A DNA stretch of 64,000 nucleotides from Fasciolopsis buskii. Its lineage: Eukaryota > Platyhelminthes > Trematoda > Plagiorchiida > Fasciolidae. The notes under the pieces are model-generated. The model was not told the origin of the DNA. It searched no databases and was given only the letters and a program-made list of their open reading frames with translations. Positions 46,246 to 59,700 of the stretch are shown one piece after another. The stretch is from contig LUCM01011127.1 in NCBI GenBank assembly GCA_008360955.1, positions 51,918-115,917 of the forward strand, written 5' to 3'. The position numbers were made by a program, and so were the translations under genes. Position 1 is the first letter of the stretch. Every line of letters begins with the position of its first letter.

Positions 46246-47232
46246 CAACTTTGAGCTATTCCCTAGAGCCACTGAATAAAATAAGTCGTATCCGTGTTCG
46301 AATGAATAATTTGTGCACAGCATGCTAACGAGCTAGCCAAATGGTCCGAAAAATGGGTTAAAATAAGTAAAATCCCTAATGACGAGGGGATGCAAATGTC
46401 AGGAAGATTTAAAAAAAATGAGGTAGACAAACACGCACTTCAAAAAATTCTCATCTTTGTTTTGTACGAACTACTACTCACTGCTTGATGCATCGGCCAC
46501 AAGAGACCTTATATGAACGTATCCAAAGGACTTTCGACGGAGTGTTGTAGTCAACAATTTACTGATGATACGGCGTCGTCCAAAAACGTGGAATGATGAC
46601 ATGATGAAAGAAATGAAAATTTACGGTGAATCTACTGATCCTGAGATCTCGGACATAAACCTTTGTTCAAGAAGCTATATCGTTTCCTGGCAAGAAATAA
46701 ACGCTAGAAAGAAAAAAATCAGAACAGCCGTTACGCTTGTCTAGTGATACGTTGCCTCATCTCTGTGATGGCGAAACTAGTACGTTTTCAGGACGCATCA
46801 CAATTCGTATCTTCCGCTGATTCACAATAATATTGTTTGGCGGTAGGTAAAAATATTCTGTTGAAAATATCATGAACAATCAAGTTTTCAATGATACGTA
46901 CGCAAACCATTAGACTAGATCATATTTGTCAAATATGGACTCGGATTTCGAGGGGAGTAATGCGATAAATCGACGACAAAACTGGATTGGAATCCTAAAT
47001 CAAATATGAATCAAGTTACTCCGTGGCAAAGCTTATCAACACTTCGGTTACACTAAGACCTCAAGTGGTTTCCGGGGTCTCTTAGTCTCGTGAATCTCGA
47101 TTATTGCGATTCATGCCGTGAACCTCTGAGATTATTCGAAATATTTACTCTATTACACCCAAACCAGAACAGATGGGAAATACGCGAAACTAAGCGCAAC
47201 ACGCTGTTCTTCTGAAGATACCTGTGATTCTA
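46246..47232. other. intergenic, nothing recognised
   Basis: AT-rich stretch without recognised exons or repeats. Confidence 0.3.
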
Positions 47233-47400
47233 ATGGTGGTCAACCGGTTATCACCAGGACGTTTCAATCTGTGGGTGGTGGATTCGAATCCCTCCACCGT
47301 CGGTCGACTTCCAGGCAGGGCAGCCCTCTGTGGGCCGCGACCCTCTCCCTGAAAACGATGCATACTGTTGTTTCATTAATAAAGAAAATAAAAAATCAAA
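47233..47400 (+). repeat. tRNA-derived SINE (family 1)
   Basis: Plus copy with box B ('GATTCGAATCC'), the 'cagccctctgtgggcc' body, 'ctgaaaacgatgcatactgttg' and an 'ttaataaagaaaataaaaaa' tail. Confidence 0.85.
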
Positions 47401-47987
47401 GTGTAGAAGAGATAAAGCGGCAATATCTCATGAAGAATTATACTAAGAATAAAAGCAATACGAAAAGAAAACAGGCAAGTCGAACGACTATGGAAAGGTG
47501 AGCATACCTTCGAACAGTGAAAACGGTCGATCAGCAACACGTGTGCGATTCTTCGTAAAATCCGTACACCATTCTGCGAACTAAAAAGAACAGGAAACAT
47601 ACAAGCAGAATCAATAAAATGACAATGACAGTTGAGGACACAATGTTTATAAAAATGCTTCCATACTGAATACAAAAGAATAAATGTGGAAGATTTTGGC
47701 TACCTGCACGATCATCTCGAAATGGTTACAAACGAGCAACCGATTAGTACAGTTCAATCCTCCCAACAATTGACTCAACATGTTTTTGTTCTGGTTTGAT
47801 TGTGATTACATGGACAATTTCCAGAAAAGTGAGCATATGAGAGAAAAGAAAAGTCAGGAAAGTATAATATCAGTGATGATTAGACGCTTATCAAGAAAGG
47901 CTCCCAATGACTTTGATGCTTATTCGTTTTACCTAACATATCGAGACAGTGGATGGAATTCAGTGCTCATAAAAATAGATATATATG

Positions 47988-48075
47988 ACATTGGTTTGTT
48001 CGCTGAGCAATTTGATTGCAAACGTTTCATCACCACTCGAGGTGACTTCAATAATGCTATGATATTGTGGCGAAC
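47988..48075 (+). repeat. short repeat module, copy 2
   Basis: Same module as 46066-46170. The minus-strand reading EVTSSGDETFAIKLLSEQ is open through it. I do not recognise it as a known protein domain. Confidence 0.55.
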
Positions 48076-48475
48076 GTCTGGTTACCGTCGTCCGCCTGTC
48101 ACACAGAAAACATGTGATCGACGCAACCCCGGCCGTGATGGAAAAGGGCTTGAGTGTCACGAGTACTCTCTTCTGGAGCACCGAATAACCAGTGGAAAAC
48201 AATGCCTACGAGCATTTCGGATGGGATAGTTACCAAAATGTTTGTGGCGCTCTAAGGTCAAGATGTATCGCCCCTCTCGCACATCAATGCAAACGATGAT
48301 TCACTACAGTCCTCAGGTATTCGCTTCTTTTCCAAAATCTGCCGTTGTCATTTGTTAACGCCAATGGTAAAATTAAGGGCTTCATCCATGGACAAGAATG
48401 ACGACGACCTATTACGTCCATTGGTGTTATATCTATTTTCCAAATCACCTGTATTCCTGAAGGATGCCTCTTCAG

Positions 48476-49028
48476 GAGACTTTTCCTCACTGCATAGCGT
48501 TAAACAACAGGGTGAGCTCCACTGCAAGCCGTCTTTCTTATCTTTTATCATTTAGTTTCTTCATTAATGAAGCAACACTGTATATCAGTTTCCGGGAAGT
48601 GGGCCATGGCCAACAGAGGGCTGCCATGTGGGGAAGTTGGCCGGCGTTCGAAGGATTCGAACCCGCGACCTTCCCGTCTAAACACCACGACCTTATTCGT
48701 TTGGCCACCGCCGGCTAAGAGATGAATATGCAAGGCGAACGGGAAGTGAATCTGTATGGATGGGAAAGGAAAAGATCGCCGTACTAGCCAATACATGAAA
48801 CACACAATCTTACTGTACAAACCCTTAGAGATAGAAGGCAAGCCTTGATTAAATAAGAGGGAACTCTGAGCAGAAGACTGCTTATCCCTAATCACCTTGC
48901 TCGATATAATGGGAAGCACGGTTCTGAATACCTTGGGCTAGGACCAAATACGTAGGCGATCGAGGATTGCTAGGGAATCCAGTCGTTGAGCCGGATAACG
49001 ATCAATCAAACTAGTTAATTCTAACAAG
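48476..49028. repeat. perfect 553-bp inverted repeat, left arm
   Basis: Reverse complement of 49543-50095 with no difference seen; coordinates of paired positions always sum to 98571. It contains a complete family 1 SINE on the minus strand (48714-48535) and, beyond it, sequence resembling the RTE 3' region at 61560-61680. A 514-bp unique spacer separates the arms. No target duplication is apparent outside them. Confidence 0.95.
48535..48714 (-). repeat. tRNA-derived SINE (family 1), in left arm
   Basis: Well-preserved copy starting CCGGCGGTGGCCAAACGAAT at 48714, with box B GGTTCGAATCC and tail 'aaatgataaaagataag'. Confidence 0.92.
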
Positions 49029-49542
49029 AATCTGGCCGCAAGATAACAATCATTTGGTAATTCGGAACCAGTCTGTTCGAATCTGTTACTCTTCAGCTGA
49101 TACTACCAACAGACCACAAAATTGCCCACAGAGCTTCTAGGTACGATTGGATATTCGGCTTGAGTTAAGCCGTACTGAATAGCTAGTCGGGTCACGGAAG
49201 TATTCAAGGGGGTCACATCGCGTCCAAGTACACTCTGATCGTGACGAGACGTAAATTAGAAAAATTTTAAATTTCATCTGAAAGATTCTACGTTTTTTGT
49301 AATCTCCGAAACAGGAGGCATAAGTGGAGAGTTCATTGTGACTGGGGAAAATAAACAGTCCCCTAAAATGTTTTAACTAACGACCCGGGAGAAGCTCCTG
49401 AGAGAGAATCTGTCAGTTTACAACTGGATTTCAGGTTCTGAAAAAAGGACGGATCTGGGAGCATTTAAGAGAACAACTGACATCAAATATATTCATGGTT
49501 TCCGAGGCTCACTTGGTCTGAAGTCCCGCGGGGCACCTCCCG

Positions 49543-50095
49543 CTTGTTAGAATTAACTAGTTTGATTGATCGTTATCCGGCTCAACGACTGGATTCCCTA
49601 GCAATCCTCGATCGCCTACGTATTTGGTCCTAGCCCAAGGTATTCAGAACCGTGCTTCCCATTATATCGAGCAAGGTGATTAGGGATAAGCAGTCTTCTG
49701 CTCAGAGTTCCCTCTTATTTAATCAAGGCTTGCCTTCTATCTCTAAGGGTTTGTACAGTAAGATTGTGTGTTTCATGTATTGGCTAGTACGGCGATCTTT
49801 TCCTTTCCCATCCATACAGATTCACTTCCCGTTCGCCTTGCATATTCATCTCTTAGCCGGCGGTGGCCAAACGAATAAGGTCGTGGTGTTTAGACGGGAA
49901 GGTCGCGGGTTCGAATCCTTCGAACGCCGGCCAACTTCCCCACATGGCAGCCCTCTGTTGGCCATGGCCCACTTCCCGGAAACTGATATACAGTGTTGCT
50001 TCATTAATGAAGAAACTAAATGATAAAAGATAAGAAAGACGGCTTGCAGTGGAGCTCACCCTGTTGTTTAACGCTATGCAGTGAGGAAAAGTCTC
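49543..50095. repeat. perfect 553-bp inverted repeat, right arm
   Basis: Mirror of 48476-49028. It carries the same SINE on the plus strand. Complete identity over 553 bp including a SINE means either a very recent inverted duplication, gene conversion between the arms, or an assembly artefact. Confidence 0.95.
49857..50036 (+). repeat. tRNA-derived SINE (family 1), in right arm
   Basis: Identical to the SINE in the left arm but in plus orientation. This is a good reference copy of the family: about 180 bp with a tRNA-like head, a body and an A-rich tail with 'ataaaagataag'. Confidence 0.92.
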
Positions 50096-50267
50096 GTAAT
50101 AGAATTCAATCATCTAAATTACGTTATTCTGACCGAATACGAAATTCGATAGACATTTTGCATGTTACCTTCATACAACAGAAGCTGATGGGTTGATCTG
50201 GTTGTAAATGAACAGTTTAATGTTTTAAATTCATCATTAGTAAATTGCAATTGTTAATAAGCAAATC

Positions 50268-50310
50268 ACACACTCACTACTAAGCGAGAACGGTCGCGTG
50301 CTACGCGCGT
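50268..50310 (+). repeat. possible degraded hammerhead remnant
   Basis: 'gcgagaacggtcgcgtgct' resembles 'cgcgaaaccggtcgtgtgct' of the intact ribozyme, but the CUGANGA half is not recognisable. Confidence 0.25.
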
Positions 50311-50617
50311 TGCTCTTAATATTGTGTATGTATTTTGTGATTTTCCTATGACAATATGCCACTTAGGCGTGCACAACTTCTGGTTTCTTTTTGATCAACT
50401 TCTTTCTAAAGAAGTCTTATTGAAAGCTTCACCTACTATGAACAAAGTAGCATTTTATAATGAAACCTTGAGATTCGATAAGAAATATCCTACCAGGAAA
50501 AGAAAAAAAATCTCACGATCGAACAGTAGAAATGTGAATTTTTCCATTCCAAAACGTGAACAAGTGGCCACTGCACTGTACTAAGGATACAACCGAAATG
50601 TTTACACACGGTCTCAC

Positions 50618-50794
50618 CTTAGAGGCCCGATATAAATACATGCTGTTTCTTGTTCCTCGATATAAATCCAACAGACCGTAACCACTTCCGGCACTTCCGT
50701 GACAAATACCACAACCTTTATGTAACAGACCACGTTTCCAAATAGTATCACCAGCTTTTATTGCACGTTGCAAGTAACTTTCATCTTGAGTGAT
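50618..50794 (-). CDS. LANCL: LANCL exon 6 (second zinc motif)
   Basis: 59 codons, phase 0, between 'ttttcag' and GTGAGA. Contains GDTIWKRGLLHKGCGICHGS and YGLLDLYRGT. The Cys-His pair of GICHGS provides the other two zinc ligands. About 50 residues should follow in a further exon. Confidence 0.94.
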
Positions 50795-53700
50795 CTGAAA
50801 AGAAAAAAAGGAACAACACTAGCCGAAGAACCAATCAAACCGCGACCTAACGTGGGTTTTCGAAAACTGACGCAGTTTTTTTCATTATCAAAAATGATAT
50901 TGCAAGAAGAAAACGAATTGTATTCCCGAATTCCAATTCCTGGATTTTGTATGACAAACCGATTGAGGAACCTATGATCTTCTAAAACGGGAACAATATA
51001 ATCTTAAAATTTATAAAGAGAAGTAACATTGAAATTGTTTACCGAGGTAGTGATCCAAAAGCCGCATCTTTTCAAATGGGACAACTTAGTGTTCCAACCG
51101 ATGCCTCATTACAGACTATCAATATGGATAAATATTCCATCAAATCGATCTCATTTATGAAAATAACAACTTCCAATCCTGTGTACTTCATGATAGGTCT
51201 TGGAATCGTATCTAACATGGATAATTGTGAACAGTTCTATTTAATGCTGCCTTGGGACCGACTAAGATTTTCGTACGTTTGTCGTGAGTGTAGTCAAAAC
51301 CGTGATTAGTTGTCTTTAATCAGATGGAAATTGAGCGTCACTAGATGAATGCTTCTCGCTCCGAACTTGTTTTCATTATCATGCCAACGGTTGAGTTGTG
51401 TGTTCGAGATTATCGAAATGGGTATTTGTTTGAGAATCGAATTTCACGTCTACACCAAAACACACGTCCGATAAAACTGCCTAATGACTGAAACACCCGA
51501 CTCTTCCCATTTTTCCGTGCGAATCAAACTTATTGGCATTCGGGATCACACAAAAAAAACAATTTGGTATGGACATTAGAATGTCTATCTATAACCAATC
51601 GCTTTTGCAAAACATGACATCCAATCAAATTTGTTTTGCCTATGAGACAAGTGAAAAAGGGCTGAAGTTCAACGAACATACGGATCGGAGAAATTTTACT
51701 TTAAGAATCGAGTACGCAAAACAAAATGGCACCTTATAAGCGGCAATCATCAAAGGAATCATTCCCGTGGCACCGTGACACCAGTGCACGAGCACGTCAC
51801 GAGTCATAGAGTCCCCCAAACTTGAGGGCCAATTACCGGACGGCAACTGCAGTTGACTGAGCCAATTCACTGTGGGAATGATCAATTGTTCCATTGTATC
51901 AGATTGAATCACGTCCGGAAACAATTGATGAACCTGGTATTTCACGTTTGCACAGGGATGAATATGTTACATAAAAGGATAGAATTTAGTGCATTCAAAC
52001 GAGAATACTACGAACGAGGAATTAAGACTGTTCATTCAAAGATTAATATTGCATTCAGACTGCATACATCCACAGAATAAAAATTTTAGAAGGTAAGTCC
52101 TTCATCAAACTTGCATACTGATATTAAATAACCTGTAAAACGTAAAGGGTGTAGAATGTCAGTGCGTGCATAATGGTTGCGGTTCGCCGGTCCTAAGTAA
52201 AATGGAGGAAAATTGTTTAAGAGTTCTATTTTTTTATCTTTCATCTGTTTACTTCTTTTAATAATGAAATGACAAAGTAAACAATCCACAGGAGAGATGA
52301 AGGAAATTTTCATATAAGTGACACTTTCCGGATAATGTAACTGTCGATGAGGATGTTCTTTGTGAGCCGTACTCGTTAATATAAGACGGGGTTTAATCGA
52401 GGCCATCTACCTTAGGTGACTCCCTAATCATTGATCTGCCATCCTAATCAATTCCCTGTTGTATACGCACAGTGGACCCGTCGGAATGTGGACGAGGCAA
52501 TGACAATTGGATTGAGGTCCCTCCAGCGTAGGCAGACAACAGCTTCCAAACAAAATGCGACAACCTCCGATTGTCAAAAAGAAATTCAGCTGCACATTTT
52601 CTGGATCTATGTGCTACTGGTTGTCCAGAGATCAGCATTTTCCTCAGAATTATTTTCTCTAGGGACAGGGTTGATCATCAGAAACCAAGTAATGTATCTT
52701 ACGTAACTGCGAATAGACGGACTAGGTGTGAATATAATCTGTGAAATTGCCAGATTTGATTGGATCATCCGAATCAATAACGTTTCGAACTGACCGCACC
52801 AAACTAGGATACAGTCTCGGGGTAATAGAAGTCGTCGCATACTGTTTAAATCTTCGTGTATCAACTGACGGTTACCCAGATTGAGAATAGCCAGGAGCCA
52901 TATTGAAATCCTTGGGAGTCCGAGAATGATGCAGTAATAACCTTGTCATGAAGAAACTTTGGTTTTTCTTACCGCGAATCCATCATTTCTGTCAGTTTCA
53001 ACTATACAGAAACCCAAAACTATGGACCATGTTGAAAAACAGCATAATCGGTGACTTCCGATTCGTTGCCCGTCACACTGATGTACAGTTGTACGACATG
53101 ATCATAGGCTGGAACCCAATCAAGTTTCAGGGATATCTTCTATTTTCGGTTTCCAGTTTCACTACTCAAGACCCTTTTCATACCGGTTCGCTGGAGAAAC
53201 AATCTCGTAAAGGGATACTCTCAGGTTATTACGGCGTTTTACGGTTCCTACTTTTGCGTGTACTGTTTTGTGTTCTTCTGAGTGACATTCAACCTGAGGT
53301 TTCTTTCATCACGTTAGCTAAGTTCACTACTGCAAAGCACGGGTAGGAAGTTGACGATGCTTGTAGTGCAACAGGAATTGTTGAACGAATTGCCATTTAT
53401 TAGATGCAATGCAACTTTTCGGTTTGTTGTGGTTTGTGGCTAACAACCAACCAGTGGAACAGATGAACCGACAGAATTGAATCGTTATCACAATGAAAAG
53501 GAATCGATTCATTCTTTCTACCTCCAACAAAAATCCGGGGTTCAGTTAGGTGATTAAAATTTAATGGAATGAAACAATACGATGAGTAGTCTCATCTGGG
53601 TTGAGTAGGACCGAAATGCAAAAAGCTATCTCTTTATTTTAGAGCGTGTGTTATCCGCTTAAATTATTTTCTGTCTGACTTTGTATAGTAAAAATCCCCG

Positions 53701-56700
53701 CATATCTTGGCACTCTGGCCGGTACACTCGGAACTACTGTTGGGAATAGTTGAGCAGTAATGGATTCCGCGGAGACAGCAGTTACATCGAGGACTGCTGA
53801 TGGTATCTTTTTGGGGGCGTTTCTAATCATTGCATTCATTCATCCAATCACTTGTCCACGAGGATACAGTTCTGTTCGAGATATAAACAATTACGCCTAC
53901 CAAGTAGGACTGTTTTCGGAATAATCGCTCATTTTGGACAGAAAATGTACACCAATGTCCAGAACATTTATCGAAAATAGCACAAGATGCAAACTGCGGA
54001 TTTCGATCCAACGTAAAAGCCTAAACATAGTGTTATAGCTAGAGTTCCAGCTCACACATTATTTGAATTAATACGCGTCAGGAGCCGAACAATTTTCAAG
54101 TTTCCGATAGGGTCGGTCGAAATTCGGTTCTTACGTCTCTGGTAGATCGTAGTGATTTTTAAACCCACAAGAAACAAATTCCGAAGTTACCAACGAACTC
54201 CTGTGAGATTATACAATAAGAACGCAGGCCATGGGAATATTAACAACATCGACAATGCCGATGCTAGTCCGTGGCCGCTTACTGGGTAGGCATAACCAAG
54301 CTTATTCACAACTAGCAATCAATATGATCGCCGCTTGCCGATCCACAACCTGGGAACAGTTCGGACGGCACAGTGCCCTGTCCCCTTACGAAAGTTTCAG
54401 ATTTAGTTTGTATAACCAATAAATCATACACCAACGTGCTCTGGTTTCGATGACTACCTCAAACCACCATCTGCTGAAACAGAATGAAAAAAAAGAATAG
54501 TGAAGATCGAAAGCAAAATAACAAACTGAATAATCACAGAGACGAACAAAGTCTTTGAATGCAAAAACGACACAGCCATATCACCTATTGTAACCAATTA
54601 TTTCTTCGGATGGTGAATTCTGCGAATCGTTTTCCATGTCATCGATTGACTACCCCGAACCACCTGCCTCGAATGACAGCGCACAACGAAGCAGTCATTC
54701 TGTGTCCCAACTACCTCAGCTTAACCTGATTCTGTGCCTGACTGGACCCCAGGACCCAGTACCTCGCGCTTAATCTCCGAGTTACTCACTAAATTTTCCT
54801 ACCACATTCTACAAATACTATGAGAACGGCGTTCAAACACCTAAAGTCTTATATATTATGCTCTCAAAGCCCACTTTTTGGAGCCACAGGCCAATACCGA
54901 CTTTACTACTGCTGAGCACAGTCGACCTCTGATCAATAACCTGATGTCGCGTCGGCTCCACCGATACGTCCTATTAGTAAATGCCAATCGGACCTTCGGT
55001 ATGCTCGATTACACTTCATCTGGTATACGACCACCAGGTGGGATAGAACTAACCAAATAACTAAGTCTATCCACTTACCCAGTTGTTCCCCAACAAGAAT
55101 CAGCCCTGCAATAGCATCTTACACTTCGAAGTACTAGCTAGTCGGCGAAGGACAACATTAGCGAGCAATTTGAATGCGATGCTTACTAGCCCAATTCCGC
55201 TTTGGTTTTCACATGAGGATTATTATTCAAAGTGGACCAAATGATAGTAATATTGCAACACAAACACCGTGGGTAGTGAATTGTCGTCTTGAAAATCAAA
55301 CATTCGAGTAAATAATTTCGCTTGTGGTTTTCAAAAAAACCTCTTTCGCGAAATTGCCAACCACGAAGTATTCTTCGTTGAAGCAACGCAAACACTTTTC
55401 TTAGGGAATTTTGCTAACCTTCGTTCTTCCGGTATAATAATCATGCGAGATGTCACGAATATTTGCAATTCAGTCGTCAAATTTAAAAGAGAAAGAGGTC
55501 GCTTAACGCATTAATTAAGCCTAAATATTCACATTAACTAAATACTTTTGCTGTTAGCGCATCACACCAGACGGGACAATAAGGTACGCCAAACAAATTT
55601 GAAACATCTTAAATTGGCAAACGCTGCCCCTTCGCAACGCGCATGCAAGAGTCCATTTCTAGAATCACCCTTCGAAGCACAGATGCAACCTCGATCTCTC
55701 ACATCACTTTTCGTGTGTCAGGTGGTCCAGTTTCGTTGTTACGCTTGCGTTAGGATTGTCCAGGCCACGAGAGCCAACGGTGTACTGTTAGACTAGACCA
55801 CAGTCAACAGACGTTTGTACGGTTTGGCTAAAGAATTTTGCGTATGCCTACTGCAATCAAGTGTAACGCCGATGCTTGTCTGTTGAGTGTGTGGATTCTT
55901 CCATCGACTGAAGCCAAAGATGAACTCGTCCTGATTGCTTCATCCGTTGTTCATAAGAAGCAATTTCAAGGGACAAGTTGGCTCTTTGAGGTGGCAGAAA
56001 GGCACATCGGAAGACAGCTTGCGGACCCAAACGATCGAGCCGACAACAGCGAGCATCTTCGTCGGGTTTGTTTGCGCCATAGACTATTCCCGAAGAAAAC
56101 AAACGTTTGTCAGACTGTGTGACGTCGAATCACTTGGCTGCCTCCCTCATCGTTACTGCTTTGGACTCTGATCGACTATATTGTCATTCCCAAAAGTGAC
56201 GTGGACCAACCAAAGATTTACAATCAAACTGGTCGAAGCGTTTAGACCTACATCACGCTTTGTTTCGTACAGGTCTGTGTTTTACCTAGTCTGCAGTGAC
56301 ACCACCCTTCCCGCACAACTGATATTAGAAGATTATCTCCGACTTTAGTTCCAATCGGAGCTGTTATCGTCAAAACCAGGTGACCAAAATCCAAGCAAAT
56401 AAAAGCGACAAATTGAGAAGCCAACCACGTAGTGTTATACTCCACAGTATTCTGGTGGGTCCCTAAATGATAGATATCCTCGACCTAAGTTGCGCCACTA
56501 GGTGGTTACAGACCCGTGCCCTAGATGCCACATACGGCGCGTAAATCCCTGAGACGTCAGAGATGCGGATGAAAAACGTTAGAAATGATTGTCAGTAGTG
56601 ATCCGCATTCCAACCGGTACCAAAAACAGTGTTTTTTGCCACCTGATGTGTCTATGGGTTTCGTAAAAGAGAACAATCACCATTAAAGTGGTTAGGTATG

Positions 56701-59700
56701 ATTAAAGCGATTTCAAATTTATCGGATCAGCAGCCGCGGACAAGCAGCGACATTGTCGACAGCGTAAAGAGTTTTCACCTGGCAGGTGTACTTCCAAAAA
56801 AAGTTCGCTGCTGGAGGTGCGAGGTGCAGCACACCATATAAATAACGCCGTTTCCTCTTGTTGTGTCTCACCGACCCAACAAGGTTCACCAGAAAAGGCG
56901 CATAGACCGATCAATAGGTCACCGGCTTGCATGAAATAACGCTGTTACCCATGCCCCCAGATGGAAATTGTCGGTTTGTACCGTTCTCCGAGATAATCAA
57001 TTGGTGGGAGATGAGTCACGTTGATCAGTCGTTAATTTGCTGAAAGAATATGGAAACCCCAAGTGAGTGCGTCGAGCTAAAATATCGCATTGGTATCCGC
57101 GAGTTAGCCCACTCGAAGGTTGAAGAGTTTAGGCGATAGGGTTAAATGTAGTACCCAATGCGGTTCTCGAGTTTGAAATATTTCCGCTTTTCCATAGTTC
57201 TTTTGTCTTGTTTTCTTGATTGTTCTTTTAGTGCTATTTAGTGCTGCGAGGTAGTAACAAAGGTTGATGATTTTACAGACTGAACTGGAGTTTGACACGA
57301 TGTTTGACGGTGATAACTGGTACGATCAAACAGAGCAATCTGCGGCGTCCTTGTATTCAAAATCATTCGTGTTTTGCATGGTTATCGTTATTCACTGTCT
57401 TGCAATTGCTCCTAAAGTATTCTTCGTTCTTTTCCCTTCCGAGTGCACAGTACCAGGAGATAGCAGCTTAGAGCAGAGCACCGAGATATTGAGTTAATTG
57501 CCCCAATGATAGATTCGAATGAAACGAAATTCACCCAGTTTCATTCTTGAAACCGTTCACACCATTTCGCGATTTGGTTCATCCATTTTCAGGCATCAGT
57601 ATCTCGAAATGTCATTGAAGGGCAACCACTCCAAAAGAACAATGAAGGCGAAGGACCACGAAACAGGAGAGACCTCTTCGAATGTGGTGTATCCTATGCT
57701 TCACATTAAAAAATACACTCATGCGTTTCAAAACGATTCTACACATTCAGTATACATGATAAATACAGGATGGGAGCATCCAAAGTCAACGAAAAAAAGT
57801 CATTCCGGCAACGAATGGTTCCACTTTATGATTTATTAGGGAGAAAACGTAAGAGTACCCAAAACGGCATAATACCATGTGGAGTATTCACCAATCAGGT
57901 CATTTCGATCACTGGAAAAGTATAGGACTTGTTGAACACTCCGAGCCCGGCATAAAACGGAGCTCAACGTACGCATTAGTTCTTCCAACAATGCAGACAA
58001 AATTCTTTTAGCACGATATTCGTTCTGCTTATGCAGACGAACACCGCGTATCCATGTGAATGTGAGTGGTGATCAAGATCGATTTTCAGTCTTTGGTTTT
58101 AAGACAGTGACAGCATCATTCATTCGCCCACTCACTCACTCACTCACTCACTCACTCACTCACTCACTCACTCACTCACTCACCCACTCATTCTCTCTCT
58201 CTGCATCTGTATATATATATATATATATATAAAGAGAGGGGGAGAGTTAGAGACAATAGCACCTTTCGTTTTTCGACAGTGTGCCATTTTCGAAAGGCTG
58301 ATAAGAAATTGGGTACACCGATCCGGGGAGCCCCAGCAACCGACCAAATAAGAATCACGGGAAGAAGGTCAACACAAGAGTAACAAACTCACTTTTAGCA
58401 ATGTGAGTAATATGCCCGCAAATCCGTGAGCTCCGCCCAAATAGGCTTTATCATGCCAATCGAACATTAACGGTGGAATCGGCAAATCACGACGATTAGA
58501 GCGATGCATCAAAGCACGATATTGTCCGTCTACTTGGTACTGTTTTGCTCCACGAGCACCACTAAACAGAATGGCTTTCACAACCTACGAGAACGGTTGG
58601 CGATAGGAGAGCTCGATCAGAATAACTGCGAGACTCATGATTCATAAATGAAAAAGTGAGTTATGTAGATAAACATGGTTGGAAATTACTTCGGACAAGG
58701 TAAGACAGATAAAATGGAGTAAACAAAACGTCCGCTCGTGATCATTTCTACAGATTCAGCTAGCTAGATGACTCATCATATAACACATCGTTTTCGATCC
58801 ACGTCATAACGCGGTCGAATCAAACGTTGCAGTCGATCCATAATCCAGTCCGAGGAACTGAAAAAATCCCTAGGCAAGTGTAGACTTCAAAGTCACTAGT
58901 TTGCAATCGATTAGTCGAATCGACTGTAGGTATGTAAGAGACCAAAATAATAAGCTTCGAGTATGCTTCGTGGACTCGAATCTCATCACACTTGGTCAAA
59001 TACTCATTCGGCAAACTTAATAAGACGGAAACGTCTTTGATGAGAATAGACTTTGTGTCCGAATCGTTCATCAAACGAAGCAACACAAAAGTGATCGGAA
59101 GGTAATGTTCCAGGTGAAGCAACATTACAGGCTGGTTTTTTTATCAAGGACATGTATACAATCGCTAGTTGTGTTCCGTATGTAAGAAATCCATTTTATT
59201 GGACCATTCCTGATCAAATTAACGTTCCTAAAAACAACAAATATTTTAGAGAGGGATAACAGAAAGAAAATTCTGACACATGTTACCCCCTGTATTATCT
59301 TAAAACGAGGTAACAAATCCACTTGGTAAAAATGTAAATTATGAAACCGGACAGCAACCTCACCGATGACACGATGTCTGTTGGTACAGAAATTCCCGCT
59401 GTGTGTAACACAATCAATGCATTCAAATAGCCGGTTCGACCGTAGAGTGCCTCATCTGGCATGCCCGAGTCTGCCGGGATGACAAATTCATGAGCTTGTA
59501 GGATCCTCTTCAGACACTCGTCAGCAGATGATTCAGCAGCCCTGGCTGTGCCAGGTTCTGATTCTGACCGGTAAGACAATGTGGCCAAGCATAAGGGCCC
59601 CACAGCACCGGTGAACACACTAACATTTTTGTATAGCCGACTTAGGTCCACATGTCTTAAACAGCGCCGAGCAATTTTCTGTGCAGTTTCTGCGGCCTGT

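Noticed and set aside
48548..50023. Two identical 123-residue proteins (48919-48548 minus, 49652-50023 plus)
   Set aside because: They are the two arms of the inverted repeat. The frame runs through a SINE and its tRNA-like head, so it is not a conserved gene.
56702..56932. Minus-strand frame as an additional LANCL exon
   Set aside because: It shows no match to the family between exons 4 and 5, and those exons already join in phase with contiguous homology.
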